A stretch of 64,000 nt of DNA from Paenibacillus_I sp035510375 (GCF_035510375.1 NZ_DATKHG010000006.1); one strand, 5' to 3'. Counted from the first letter of the stretch, positions 52,100-61,107 are shown. Program-made: numbers and translations. Notes: generated from the letters alone by a model not told the origin.

Positions 52100-52321
52100 A
52101 TGAACTCGATTCCGAAGCTGCTGATGGCTGCCGGCGCCGTGCTGTTCATCGTCGGCCTCGTCTGGATGGCGGTCGGCAAGTATATACCGCTCGGCAGGCT
52201 TCCGGGCGATATCGCGGTTGAAAAAGAAAACGTCCGCTTCTATTTTCCGATCGTCACGTCCATCGTGGTTAGTGTCGCGCTGTCGCTGATTTTGTACGTT
52301 ATCCGCTTATTCATGAAGTAG
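52100..52321 (+). CDS. DUF2905 small membrane protein
   Basis: 73 residues. Two membrane helices (about 5-27 and 48-70) and the conserved GKYIPLGRLPGDIAVEKENVRF (in part) between them, the DUF2905 signature. Role unknown. AAGGGTG upstream. The 3' end overlaps the TatD-like gene on the other strand by 11 bases. Confidence 0.9.
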   Translation: MNSIPKLLMAAGAVLFIVGLVWMAVGKYIPLGRLPGDIAVEKENVRFYFPIVTSIVVSVALSLILYVIRLFMK

Positions 52322-53153
52322 CGCGCCCGGCTCCGATCCCATAAAAAGCTTTCGCGTTCCCGAGCAGCCTGGCCGCTTCCCCGGCTGCGGGCGTTCCCCG
52401 CAGCGCCGCGATCCGCACCGCGACGTCGCCCGCCATAACCGGGCTTGTCCGCCTGCCCGCATAAGATCCCCCGAACGGCCATGGCCCGTCCGTCTCGGTC
52501 ATGATCAGTTCCGCCGGATAGCTGCGGACAAGCGCCATTATCTCCTCTTCGTACGCAACGTCCGGCGTCACCGACACGAAATAGCCGTTCGCCGCCATCC
52601 TCCGGATCGTCTCTTCCGGACCTTTGAACCAATGAAAATGCGCCCGCTTCACGCCGTGTTTCTCCAGCAGCGCGCACGCCTTGGCCGCATCGTCATAGAC
52701 GGCATGCAGCACGATGGGCCGATCCAGCTCGGCGGCCAGCGCCGTGAACCGCTCCAGCAGGCGCACATACGGCGCCTCATCGAATGGTTCGCCCGCCGCC
52801 TCGGCTTCGGTGCGCGTATAATACGGCAGGCCGACCTCGCCGATCGCGAACGGCTCGCCCTCGCGGTGCCGCTCGCGAATCCAGGCGAACAGTTCCTCCT
52901 CTTCCTCCGCGGACGGCAGCCGCTGCTCGGGGTGGAAGCCGTAGGCCGGCAAAACCCGGTCCGGATCAGCTCTCCACACCCCCCGATTGACCCGGCACGA
53001 GGCCAGATTCATCGATACGGCGACGACCGCTTCGGTGCCCGCCGCAAAAGCTTCCCGAAGCAGCGGCTCCCGCTCCTGCTCCTCGTACAAATCCAGGTGA
53101 ATGTGGCTGTCGATCCACTTCATCCCGCCATGCTCCGACTTCAGCTCCGTCAT
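52311..53153 (-). CDS. TatD-like metal-dependent hydrolase in the thiamine operon
   Basis: 280 residues. Amidohydrolase-type barrel: HxH in IDSHIHLD (about 15-20), Glu in FAIGEVGLPYY (about 107), His in PIVLHAVYDD, His in RAHFHWFKG and Asp in IMTETDGPWPFGG. All usual ligands are present. Start at ATG 53153, with GGGGGAG 6 bases upstream; ATG at 53123 is an alternative. It follows thiZ by 73 bases with no terminator, suggesting it belongs to the riboswitch operon, where it might hydrolyse an imported pyrimidine derivative (inference). Confidence 0.88.
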   Translation of the reverse strand: MTELKSEHGGMKWIDSHIHLDLYEEQEREPLLREAFAAGTEAVVAVSMNLASCRVNRGVWRADPDRVLPAYGFHPEQRLPSAEEEEELFAWIRERHREGEPFAIGEVGLPYYTRTEAEAAGEPFDEAPYVRLLERFTALAAELDRPIVLHAVYDDAAKACALLEKHGVKRAHFHWFKGPEETIRRMAANGYFVSVTPDVAYEEEIMALVRSYPAELIMTETDGPWPFGGSYAGRRTSPVMAGDVAVRIAALRGTPAAGEAARLLGNAKAFYGIGAGRATS

Positions 53154-53226
53154 TCGCAACTCCCCCTTTATGCGGCCGCGGTCTTCGGTCGCTTCGGAAC
53201 GGTTCGTTCCCGGTACATCGCCGGTC

Positions 53227-53988
53227 TCAGAAACCGCCTTGCGCCGCCGGCTTCAGCAGCCCGTAAATGTGTTCCTTCAACGCATTGAAAGCCGGCGAGC
53301 TCCACAACCGCCCGTCCCGCGGACGCGGGAACGGCACGCCGACCTCCTCAAGCACCGAGGCCGGCTTATCGGACAGCACGATAATCCGGTCCGACAGCAG
53401 CAGCGCCTCCTCGATGCTATGGGTGACGAGCAGCACCGACCGCCGGTTCGCCTCCCATATCGACAGCAGCCATTGCTGCATATGCATCCGCGTCAGGGCG
53501 TCGAGTGCGCCGAACGGCTCGTCGAGGCACATGAGACGGCGCGGACTGAGCAGCGCCCGCACGAAAGACACCCGCTGCTGCATGCCGCCCGACAGCATAT
53601 GCGGATAAGCGTCCGCGTAACCCTCCAGCCCGACCCGCATCAGCCATTCGCGCGTCAAGCGGCGCGCTTCGCCGCCGCGCACGCCTGCGATTTCAAGCGC
53701 GAGCTCGACGTTGCCGGCCACGGTCCGCCACGGCAGCAGCGACGCCTGCTGCGGCATGTAAGCGATCAGGCCGCGCTCGCCCGTCACCTTGCGGCCGTCC
53801 ATCCGGATCTCGCCCGAATCCGGCCGCTCCAGGCCGCCGATGATCTGGAACAGCGTGCTTTTGCCGCTGCCCGACGGTCCGACCAGCGACACGAACTCGC
53901 CTTCGCCGACCGCAAGCGACACCCCGTCCAGCACCTCAACACCGCCGAACCGTTTCGACACCGCGTTCACTTCCAGCGCGTGCTTCAT
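53227..53988 (-). CDS. thiZ: ABC transporter ATPase for a thiamine pyrimidine precursor
   Basis: 253 residues. SsuB/TauB/ThiZ class. Walker A GPSGSGKSTLFQIIG (about 38-52), Q-loop MPQQASLLPW, signature LSGGMQQRVSFVRAL, Walker B LMCLDEPFGALD and switch His VTHSIEEALLLSD. The ATG overlaps the thiX stop (TGATG), typical of coupling. Confidence 0.93.
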   Translation of the reverse strand: MKHALEVNAVSKRFGGVEVLDGVSLAVGEGEFVSLVGPSGSGKSTLFQIIGGLERPDSGEIRMDGRKVTGERGLIAYMPQQASLLPWRTVAGNVELALEIAGVRGGEARRLTREWLMRVGLEGYADAYPHMLSGGMQQRVSFVRALLSPRRLMCLDEPFGALDALTRMHMQQWLLSIWEANRRSVLLVTHSIEEALLLSDRIIVLSDKPASVLEEVGVPFPRPRDGRLWSSPAFNALKEHIYGLLKPAAQGGF

Positions 53989-54764
53989 CAGGTCCCGCCT
54001 CCTTCCCGCTTCGGCTGCCAGCGCGCGAACGGACGCTCCGCGAGCACGACACCGACGAACAGCAGCAGGCTGAACAGCACGACGATCGCCGTTCCGGCAA
54101 AAACGCGCGCCGTCTCGAACCCATTCGCCGCGAGCTTGATGTAATAACCGAGCCCGTCCTTGGCGCCCAGCCATTCGGCGACGATCGCGGACGTCACGCT
54201 GTAGGCGGCCGCGATCCGGAGACCCGAGAACAAAAACGGCACCGAGTTCGGCAGTTCCAGCTTCATAAAGAGGGTCCATCTGCCCGCTCCGATCATGGCC
54301 AAATAATTATGCAGCTTCGGATCGCCCTGCCGCAGTCCCGTCACCATCGAAAGCGTAACCGGAAAAAAACAGACAAGCAGGATGAGGACGATTTTCGGCA
54401 GTTCCCCGAAGCCGAGCCAAATGACGAGCAGCGGCCCGAGCACGATGACCGGTATGTTCTGCGACAGAATAAGAATCGGCGACAAAGCCCGCCGCGCGCC
54501 TGGCACCAGATGCAGCAGCACCGACAGCAGCACGCCCGCCAGCGCGCCGAGCGCGAGGCCGATCAGCGTGCGCGCGCCCGTAGCGAGCGTATGGGACCAG
54601 AGCCTCGCGCGGACATCGTCCCGCAGCGCCTCCCGGACCACTTCAACCGGACCGGGGAGCCGGTAAGCGGGGATGTCCCAAAGGGCGACGGCGCCCTGCC
54701 ACAAGGCCAGGAAAACGGCAATGACCGCCAGAGGCGGCCATCCTTTGCGCAGGCTATTGCCCAT
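53988..54764 (-). CDS. thiX: ABC transporter permease for a thiamine pyrimidine precursor
   Basis: 258 residues. About six membrane helices; BPD-type permease with EAA loop-like LHNYLAMIGAGRWTLFMKLE and SAIVAEWLGAKDGLGYYI. Start overlaps the end of the MTH1187-like gene by 11 bases. Confidence 0.92.
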   Translation of the reverse strand: MGNSLRKGWPPLAVIAVFLALWQGAVALWDIPAYRLPGPVEVVREALRDDVRARLWSHTLATGARTLIGLALGALAGVLLSVLLHLVPGARRALSPILILSQNIPVIVLGPLLVIWLGFGELPKIVLILLVCFFPVTLSMVTGLRQGDPKLHNYLAMIGAGRWTLFMKLELPNSVPFLFSGLRIAAAYSVTSAIVAEWLGAKDGLGYYIKLAANGFETARVFAGTAIVVLFSLLLFVGVVLAERPFARWQPKREGGGT

Positions 54765-55056
54765 CGGGATATTTCTCCAGCAGACGGCCCATCGAGGCGC
54801 CGTCCTTCGGATTGTAGTAGATTTTGATCTGCGAAATGACGGACGGACAGCCCATCTCCGCCATCGCCTCGTTCATATCCTTCACCACCGCAAGCAGCCG
54901 GTCCATATCGCCCTCCATCGTCGTCTCGAGCGGCGCGACCCGGTAAGGCAGCCCCGTCGCCTTGACGATCTCGATTGCCCGGTCGACATACGGAATGACG
55001 CTTTCCCCGTTCGGCGTGTGCGGCAAAATTTGAATGCTCAGCAGCGCGTCGGCCAT
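54754..55056 (-). CDS. MTH1187/YkoF-type thiamine-binding protein
   Basis: 100 residues, the MTH1187 (DUF77) family with a ferredoxin-like fold. SIQILPHTPNGESVIPYVDR, PYRVAPLETTMEGDMDRLL (both in part) and QIKIYYNPKDGASM are family motifs. Members bind thiamine or its precursors in the cytoplasm and often sit in thiamine-transport operons, as here. Confidence 0.9.
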   Translation of the reverse strand: MADALLSIQILPHTPNGESVIPYVDRAIEIVKATGLPYRVAPLETTMEGDMDRLLAVVKDMNEAMAEMGCPSVISQIKIYYNPKDGASMGRLLEKYPDGQ

Positions 55057-55094
55057 CGTTCCCCATCTTCCTCTCGTTCAAGCTTCATCCGCCG

Positions 55095-56210
55095 TTATTG
55101 CGGCAGAAAGTCGTTCGTGAACGCCTTCTGCGGGTCGAACTCGCCCTCGAGCAGCTTGCGCTCGGTCATCCACTCCGCGTAATTCGACCATACCTCAAGC
55201 TTCTGCTCGCCCCAGCGGGCCGCGTCGTCACGGTACTTAGGGGCCAGCCATTTCTGGCTCGCCTTCACGAGCTCCTTGTTCAAATCGGGCTCTGCCGCAA
55301 TCAGCACATCGGCCGCCTCGCCGGGATTGTCGATCGCGAAATTATAGCCTTCCGCCGCGCCCTCGACGAAAGCGCGCACGATGTCCGGCTTGTCCGCGAT
55401 CATTTTCTCGCTCGTGGCGAGCACCGGCGTGTAGTAATCCAGCTTGTCGCTGTAGTCGGTCAAATAAACCATATTGATCGGCTCACCCCGCAGCTCCGCC
55501 TCGACGCCCGTCCACGCGTAATAGATCCAGGCAAAATCGATGTCCCGCTTCACCGAGGTGAAAAAGTCCGTGACGCCCGTGCTGACGATTTCCACCTTGC
55601 TTACGTCGGCGCCTTCCGCCTGCATGATCGACCCGATGACGGCCTCTTCGACCGGCGAGCCCCAGCCGCCGTACTTCTTGCCCTCGAAATCTTTCGGCGT
55701 CTTGATGTTCTTATCGACCGGCGAAGCGAAGCCCGACGTGTTGTGCTGAATCACGGCCGCCAGCGACACGATCGGCACCTGCTGGGTGCGCGCCATCGTC
55801 AGCTGCTCCTGGTAGCTGACGCCGAACTCGGCTTCGCCCGAAGCGATCAGCTGCTCGACCGTCCCTTCGCCCGGCTGCACGATCTCCACGTCCAGTCCGC
55901 GTTCGCGCCAGAAGCCTTTGTCGCGCGCGACGTAGAGCCCCGTATGGTTCGTATTCGGCGTCCAGTCGAGCATCACCTTCACCTTCGCGAGCTCTTCCGT
56001 CCCGTCTGCAGCACCGTCCGTGCCCGCTTCGCCGTTCGTTCCCCCAACGTTCGCGGCGGCATTGCCGCCTCCGGCGTTGCCGGCGTTCTCCCCGGCCGCG
56101 CCGTTATTTCCCCCGCCGTTATTGCCGCCGCTTCCGCAGCCCGCCAGCGCCAGCATAATCGCCAGCAAGGCGACGCTCCATTTCCAGCCTTTGCGAACCT
56201 TGTTCCTCAT
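55095..56210 (-). CDS. thiY: Substrate-binding lipoprotein, NMT1/THI5-like
   Basis: 371 residues. Signal peptide with lipobox LALAGC (Cys about 24), Gly/Asn-rich linker (to about 75), then the NMT1/THI5-like binding domain: KVMLDWTPNTNHTGLYVARD, GEAEFGVSYQEQLTMAR and VIQHNTSGFASP. It should bind a pyrimidine (formylaminopyrimidine or HMP) outside the membrane. Start MRNKVRKGW with AGAGGG upstream. First gene after the TPP riboswitch. Confidence 0.94.
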   Translation of the reverse strand: MRNKVRKGWKWSVALLAIMLALAGCGSGGNNGGGNNGAAGENAGNAGGGNAAANVGGTNGEAGTDGAADGTEELAKVKVMLDWTPNTNHTGLYVARDKGFWRERGLDVEIVQPGEGTVEQLIASGEAEFGVSYQEQLTMARTQQVPIVSLAAVIQHNTSGFASPVDKNIKTPKDFEGKKYGGWGSPVEEAVIGSIMQAEGADVSKVEIVSTGVTDFFTSVKRDIDFAWIYYAWTGVEAELRGEPINMVYLTDYSDKLDYYTPVLATSEKMIADKPDIVRAFVEGAAEGYNFAIDNPGEAADVLIAAEPDLNKELVKASQKWLAPKYRDDAARWGEQKLEVWSNYAEWMTERKLLEGEFDPQKAFTNDFLPQ

Positions 56211-56250
56211 GTCTTGTCCCTCTCTCTTCCCCCACCCATATTTCGACAAC

Positions 56251-56278
56251 AAAAAAACGCCCCCGATCCCAAGGCGTC
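56251..56278 (-). terminator. Terminator of the TPP riboswitch
   Basis: Minus strand GACGCC, loop, GGGGCGT, then TTTTTTT, between the aptamer and thiY. Switch by early termination. Confidence 0.82.
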
Positions 56279-56340
56279 TATTCGCGTGACAACCGCCACC
56301 CCTTCGCGCTCCGCAAGCGAAACGCGCGTCAAAGCGCGGC

Positions 56341-56441
56341 TTACCGTGTTCCTACGCTGGCATTATCCAGATCAGGTATAAGGGTCGGTATCGTATAGCG
56401 GGATACCCTCTCAGCCGGCCTGCCCAGCTCCCCCGGTGCTT
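56341..56441 (-). ncRNA. TPP riboswitch (THI element)
   Basis: Minus strand shows the conserved parts: CACCGGGGGAGC, GGCTGAGAGGG, ACCCTTATACCTGATCTGGA and TAATGCCAGCGTAGGAA. Controls thiY-MTH1187-thiX-thiZ and probably the TatD-like gene. A TATAAT (56462-56467, minus) lies about 21 bases upstream. Confidence 0.97.
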
Positions 56442-56517
56442 ATTCGATTGTCGTTATGCCTATTATAGCAAAACCGCGGCAAAATTCCACCGTTGCGACA
56501 TGTATGTATACTAATCT

Positions 56518-57681
56518 TTAAGACTGGCGGTTTGCAGTTTGCAGATCTCTTCTTAATCGGAGTATGTCTCCCGTGACTTTCTCCGATCGTTCATAGGCCT
56601 TCGCGGCCAAGGCATCGATTGTCCTGGCGCTGGTTCTGTTGTCGGCTGCCGCATGGAATAATTGCTCGAATACCGCCTCCGCGCGGGACACCGAAGCTTC
56701 GCTGCAGGCCGCGTACTCTTTGCCGGCACAGACAAGCTCGGCTGTTTTCGACACGGATTCAAGTATCGCCTTGACGGTGTCCGTAATCTCGTCCGCCGAT
56801 CGCTTCGTTTGTGTCGCAAGCTTCCTTATTTCATCAGCCACGACGGCAAAGCCCCTTCCATGCTCGCCGGCTCTCGCCGCTTCGATCGTCGCATTGACGG
56901 CAAGCAGGTTGCATTGATCGGCCAATTCACGGATCAGGGCGGACACTTGGTTGACGCCGTTCGCCCGCTTCTGCAGATCTGTCATCTGGATCTCTTGCTT
57001 GATCGTGCGCTCAGCGAAACCGGAGAACGCCTCACCGACGCCGTTCAGCTCATTTTTCCCTTTTAACGTCAGGTCGACCATCTTCTCGGACAATGCGTCT
57101 CCTTGGGCGCTCGATCGGCGAACGGCCGTGACAGCCTCGTTAATCTCCAGCATCATACGCTCGGCTCCCAGGATTGTATTGACTTGAGATTCTATAGCCT
57201 GTTTCTGGAGCAACCGGGAAATATCGAGCAGATCGGCAACCGACAGAATTCCGGCAAGCTTGCTTCCGTCGGTAACGACGACACAATCGTAGAACGATGC
57301 TCCCTCCCGTCCGAGCGCCCGATCCAAGAGCTCGTGGGGCGGCACCGATTTGTCGACGATGAACGGCTTCGGATCCATCAGCCGGTCAACCGGCTTTTCA
57401 TAATACAGGGCGGTGCCGAACCGCCTGCTCAGGTTTCTGAAAAAACGGTCCCGCATAATGAGCCCGACGGGTGCCTGTTCCTCGTTGCAAACGACAAAAC
57501 ATTCGGCGTCCGCATGGAGCTCGAATAATTTGGCCGTATGCTCGCAGGAATCGGTCGGATGAACGGATATAGCCGGACGGACGGCATCCGAAATCACCGG
57601 CGAACGATAGCCGGGCCGCTCTTCGACTTCCGGTATAATCACCGGAATTGACGTTTGTTCCATCCGTTTTGCCACTAACAT
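56518..57681 (-). CDS. Cytosolic chemoreceptor-like protein with CBS domains
   Basis: 387 residues. No membrane segment. N-terminal CBS pair (about 25-155): AISVHPTDSCEHTAKLFELH, VGLIMRDRFFRNLS and LAGILSVADLLDIS. C-terminal receptor signalling domain with the hairpin tip LADQCNLLAVNATIEAARAG then EHGRGFAVVADEIRKLA. That tip binds CheA/CheW in chemoreceptors. CBS domains usually sense adenosine nucleotides, so it could couple energy state to motility (inference). Similar layouts occur in other Bacillota. Confidence 0.9.
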   Translation of the reverse strand: MLVAKRMEQTSIPVIIPEVEERPGYRSPVISDAVRPAISVHPTDSCEHTAKLFELHADAECFVVCNEEQAPVGLIMRDRFFRNLSRRFGTALYYEKPVDRLMDPKPFIVDKSVPPHELLDRALGREGASFYDCVVVTDGSKLAGILSVADLLDISRLLQKQAIESQVNTILGAERMMLEINEAVTAVRRSSAQGDALSEKMVDLTLKGKNELNGVGEAFSGFAERTIKQEIQMTDLQKRANGVNQVSALIRELADQCNLLAVNATIEAARAGEHGRGFAVVADEIRKLATQTKRSADEITDTVKAILESVSKTAELVCAGKEYAACSEASVSRAEAVFEQLFHAAADNRTSARTIDALAAKAYERSEKVTGDILRLRRDLQTANRQS

Positions 57682-58038
57682 GCTACCCCTTCCATCTCCT
57701 CTAATCTCTGTCTTTTACCAAATCTTAATTGACCATGATCAAATGAGATGCCTGGGTGTGTAAAGCGTATGTTAAATTTCGACAAAAATCGGTCACACCG
57801 CAAGTCCGCGATTCAACTCTGATTGCGGTTAATGAACGGCGCCGTCGTTTCTTCAGGTTGCCGCACCTCATTTTCTCCGTAGAATTTACGATCCATCTCA
57901 ATATTCACCTGCTCGACTATTGTTTTGTCCGAAGGCGACCCGTCTTCGTTATGTTCCTTCTCAAGATCCAATTCGATACCAGCCTTTCAGGTGGATGTAT
58001 GTTCGTTATCATGTCCTGGGAAAAACATGATGCAAAAA
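57682..58038. other. 356-base gap between the chemoreceptor and arsC genes
   Basis: Lower GC than the neighbours. It holds one small minus-strand frame (57813-57971) that might be coding; otherwise I see no clear promoter, terminator or repeat. Confidence 0.5.
57813..57971 (-). CDS. Possible small protein or remnant
   Basis: 52 codons from TTG 57971, after a stop at the 5' side. Composition is protein-like and acidic (DLEKEHNEDGSPSDKTIVEQ; VNIEMDRKFYGENEV). AAAGG lies 11 bases upstream. No family recognised; it may be the tail of a lost gene. Confidence 0.3.
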   Translation of the reverse strand: MDLEKEHNEDGSPSDKTIVEQVNIEMDRKFYGENEVRQPEETTAPFINRNQS

Positions 58039-58464
58039 TTACTTGCCTTCCTGGACAAACCGCACAATCCTGCTTTTGATCGAATCGCGCACCTCGCGGA
58101 ACTGGGCCATAATTTGTTCTTCCGTACCCGTCGCTTTTGCGGGATCGTCGAAGCCCCAGTGCCACTTGGTTACATTCCGGTTCACAATCACCGGGCAGTG
58201 TTCGTCCGCATGGCCGCAAAGCGTAATAACGTAATCTGCACGGTTCAAAGTATCGGGATCGATAACATCTGACGTGTTGGAAGCGATATCCACCCCTGCT
58301 TCTTTCATGACCTGCACGGCGCGCGGATTTAATCCGTGCGCTTCAAGTCCGGCGCTTTTCACCTCGTATTTATCGCCGCCCAAGGCTTTTAAGAACCCGT
58401 CGGCAATTTGGCTCCTGCAGGAGTTGCCTGTGCACAAAAAATAAACAAGCGGTTTTTTCTCCAT
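58039..58464 (-). CDS. arsC: Arsenate reductase, thioredoxin-coupled
   Basis: 141 residues. Low-molecular-weight phosphatase fold. Nucleophile Cys11 in FLCTGNSCRSQ (with Cys16) and the redox pair Cys83 and Cys90 in TLCGHADEHCP; Asp in GFDDPAKATG. Reduces As(V) to As(III) for ArsB export. Confidence 0.97.
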   Translation of the reverse strand: MEKKPLVYFLCTGNSCRSQIADGFLKALGGDKYEVKSAGLEAHGLNPRAVQVMKEAGVDIASNTSDVIDPDTLNRADYVITLCGHADEHCPVIVNRNVTKWHWGFDDPAKATGTEEQIMAQFREVRDSIKSRIVRFVQEGK

Positions 58465-58521
58465 CGTTGACGCACTCCCTTAGTTATCATGATTATTTTG
58501 GCAAAACATTATGCAATGCGG

Positions 58522-59934
58522 TTAAACACGCTGGTGCCCTCTTTTCGCCTGCTTGTTCGCCCGAATCAGGTTCACAACCAAAGCGGCGCCCGCAATGGCC
58601 AAGCCGATCGTGCCGATAGAAATCCAGATGTTCACATTGGATGAATGAATAAATCGAAGCCATAAGTAAAGCCCCGTAAGAGTCATGAACAAAGTAGGCA
58701 CCGTCAAGATGATTCCGATTTTAAAATAATAACCCCAGCCGATCTTCACGCCTTTGCGGGAAAGCACATGCAGCCACAAAAGAGTGGCCAGGGATCCGAT
58801 TGGCGTTATTTTCGGCCCCAAGTCGGAACCGACCACATTCGCGTAAATGAGCGCCTCGCGTATGACGCCTTGCGTCTGCGTTCCATTGACGGCCAGCGCA
58901 TCGATCATCACGGTCGGCATATTGTTCATGATGGAAGACAGGAAGGCAGCGATAAAGCCCATGCCGATGGTTGCGATGAAAAGCCCTTTGTCCGCGACGG
59001 ATTGAATAAAGGACCCAAGCACGTCCGTAAGTCCGACATTTCTTAAACCATAAACGACGACATACATGCCGATGGAGAAAATGACGACTGCCCAAGGCGC
59101 ATCTTTGACCAATTTTGCCGTATGGATTACGGGGCTTTTACGCGCTGCCAGGAGGAACGCTGCGGCTGCCGCGCCGGCGATGACGGACACCGGAACAGCG
59201 GCCGGCCCGCTCAGGAAATAAGCCGCCAGCAATACGGCCAGAATGACCCAGGACCACTTAAACAACCTCATATCTTTGATTGCTTCGTGCGGCTTTTTGA
59301 GTTGGGCGAAATGATAGCCTTTGGGAATGCTCTTGCGGAAGTAAAGGTGGAGCACCAGCAAACTGGTCCCGATGGAGAAAAAATCAGGCACAATCATTCG
59401 GCTGGCATATTCGGCAAAACCGATTCCAAAATAGTCTGCCGATACGATGTTCACCAAATTGCTCACAACAAGCGGCAAAGATGCCGTATCCGCGATAAAG
59501 CCGCTTGCCATAATAAACGGCAAAACCATTTTTTCATCAAACTTTAAGGCGCGCACCATCGCCAGAACGATCGGCGTGATGATGAGGGCCGCCCCGTCGT
59601 TGGCGAACAAAGCGGCCACCGCCGCGCCGAGCAGAATGATGTAAACAAACATTAATATGCCGTTGCCGTTTGCAAGCCGCGCCATATGCAACGCGGCCCA
59701 TTCGAAAAAACCGATTTCATCCAGGACTAGCGAAATCAGAATGATGGCCACGAATGCCAAGGTGGCATTCCAGACAATACCCGTCACCGTGATGACATCG
59801 GTGAAAGACACGACGCCGAATACTAAAGCGAGAACCGCCCCAACTGCGGCAGACCAACCGATATTCAAGCCTTTAGGCTGCCAGATCACAAAGGCGAGGG
59901 TCACGAGAAAAATGACAAGCGCGGTTGAAATCAT
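58522..59934 (-). CDS. arsB: Arsenite efflux permease ArsB
   Basis: 470 residues, somewhat longer than the about 430 of classical ArsB because of a hydrophobic C-terminal extension. About 12 membrane segments. Motifs FANDGAALIITPIVLAM (about 110-126) and SSIMNNMPTVMIDALAV. The start overlaps the arsR stop by 4 bases. Confidence 0.95.
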   Translation of the reverse strand: MISTALVIFLVTLAFVIWQPKGLNIGWSAAVGAVLALVFGVVSFTDVITVTGIVWNATLAFVAIILISLVLDEIGFFEWAALHMARLANGNGILMFVYIILLGAAVAALFANDGAALIITPIVLAMVRALKFDEKMVLPFIMASGFIADTASLPLVVSNLVNIVSADYFGIGFAEYASRMIVPDFFSIGTSLLVLHLYFRKSIPKGYHFAQLKKPHEAIKDMRLFKWSWVILAVLLAAYFLSGPAAVPVSVIAGAAAAAFLLAARKSPVIHTAKLVKDAPWAVVIFSIGMYVVVYGLRNVGLTDVLGSFIQSVADKGLFIATIGMGFIAAFLSSIMNNMPTVMIDALAVNGTQTQGVIREALIYANVVGSDLGPKITPIGSLATLLWLHVLSRKGVKIGWGYYFKIGIILTVPTLFMTLTGLYLWLRFIHSSNVNIWISIGTIGLAIAGAALVVNLIRANKQAKRGHQRV

Positions 59935-60263
59935 GCTTGCTCCTGCACCTCACAGTCGTTTCCTTTTAAGGCTTCAATCTTGTCTTTCATGGACGGCAAA
60001 TGGTCTAAAATGCCCCGGAGATACGGTTTGACAGGTAAGCTGAGGGAATAATAAACCCATTGTCGTTTACGGGTTTCATTTACCAGCCCCGCTGTCTTTA
60101 ATTTTCGCAGATGTTGACTGGCGTTCGGTTGGGACATGCCGGTAAGATCGACAATATCGCATACGCAAAGCTCCCTCTCGTTCAACAACGCAATAATGGA
60201 CAGCCTTGTTTTATCCCCCAACAGTTTAAACACTTCAGCCATCTCATCCATACGATCCTCCAT
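59931..60263 (-). CDS. arsR: Arsenical repressor ArsR
   Basis: 110 residues. ArsR/SmtB winged helix. Metal site ELCVCDIVDLTG (CxC, about 32-35) and recognition helix SQPNASQHLRKLK. Derepressed by As(III)/Sb(III). GAGGGGG 6 bases before the ATG. Confidence 0.96.
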   Translation of the reverse strand: MEDRMDEMAEVFKLLGDKTRLSIIALLNERELCVCDIVDLTGMSQPNASQHLRKLKTAGLVNETRKRQWVYYSLSLPVKPYLRGILDHLPSMKDKIEALKGNDCEVQEQA

Positions 60264-60319
60264 TTGTTACCCCCTCTTGGTCTCATCTCCATCACAAGAA
60301 ACGATCCAACCACTTCATC

Positions 60320-60348
60320 ATTATATAATGATTAAATTATATAATCAA
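60320..60348 (-). promoter_or_regulatory. arsR: ars promoter and ArsR operator
   Basis: Minus strand TTGATT (60343-60348), 17-base spacer, TATAAT (60320-60325). Two copies of the palindrome ATTATATAAT (60320-60329 and 60336-60345), 16 bases apart centre to centre, cover both hexamers: a natural ArsR operator. Confidence 0.82.
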
Positions 60349-60365
60349 ATGCTGATATTATGGGC

Positions 60366-60419
60366 GAAAAAACCCCGAGCACAGGTGGTTGCTAATCACC
60401 CATTCAGCAGCGTCGGGGA
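60366..60419 (-). terminator. Terminator of pst-phoU
   Basis: Minus strand CCCCGA / TCGGGG with an inner structured loop (GGTGATTAGCAACCACC), then TTTTTTCG. Confidence 0.85.
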
Positions 60420-60447
60420 ATTTATCGTACCTAGGCAAGCAATGAGG

Positions 60448-61107
60448 TTACGCGTTCAAATCCGGACGTTTGCCGGTCACAAGATAAACCACGCTCTCTC
60501 CGATATTTGTCGCATGGTCGCCGATGCGTTCGATGTAGCGGCCGACGAAGCTTAAATTCATCACCTGATTGGCGTTCTTCGGATCCTCGATCATCAAGGC
60601 GAACAAATCCATTAAGATTTGGCTGTAAAGCGCATCTACCGCATCGTCATCCTTCGCCATTTTGTAAGCCAAATCCACACTCTCGCGAATAAACGCCTGT
60701 GTCGACTCGTAAATCATCGTCTGAACGGTCTCCGCCATCCGCGGGAGGTCGACAAGCGGTTTGATGAGACGCTGTCCCTCGAAGCGCACTACCGCCTTTG
60801 CGATATCCACTGCCAAGTCAGCCATGCGCTCCAAATCGTTCGATATCTTGAAAGCGACCAGTATCCGGCGCAAATCCTTGGCGACCGGCTGTTGCGTGGC
60901 AATCAGTCTCGACCCGATGTCCGTAATTTTTTCTTCCATCTGGTTGATTTCGGAATCTGCCCTGATGATCAGTTTGGCTTGCTCTATATCGACCGCCGCC
61001 AATGCCTTCATCGCTTCAGAAAGCGCATTTTCCACTCTTCCGCCCATCTCCACGATCAATTTATTCAATTCCTCTAATCCTTGGTCGAATTCAATCCGTC
61101 TTGTCAT
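60448..61107 (-). CDS. phoU: Phosphate-signalling protein PhoU
   Basis: 219 residues, two three-helix PhoU repeats. Metal-binding motifs DLERMADLAVDIAK (about 90) and YIERIGDHATNIGESVVYLV (about 190-209). Links Pst activity to PhoR signalling. GGAGGG upstream. Confidence 0.97.
   Translation of the reverse strand: MTRRIEFDQGLEELNKLIVEMGGRVENALSEAMKALAAVDIEQAKLIIRADSEINQMEEKITDIGSRLIATQQPVAKDLRRILVAFKISNDLERMADLAVDIAKAVVRFEGQRLIKPLVDLPRMAETVQTMIYESTQAFIRESVDLAYKMAKDDDAVDALYSQILMDLFALMIEDPKNANQVMNLSFVGRYIERIGDHATNIGESVVYLVTGKRPDLNA

Noticed and set aside
57756..58079. 107-codon plus-strand frame upstream of arsC
   Set aside because: No ribosome site, overlaps the arsC 3' end, residue use not protein-like.
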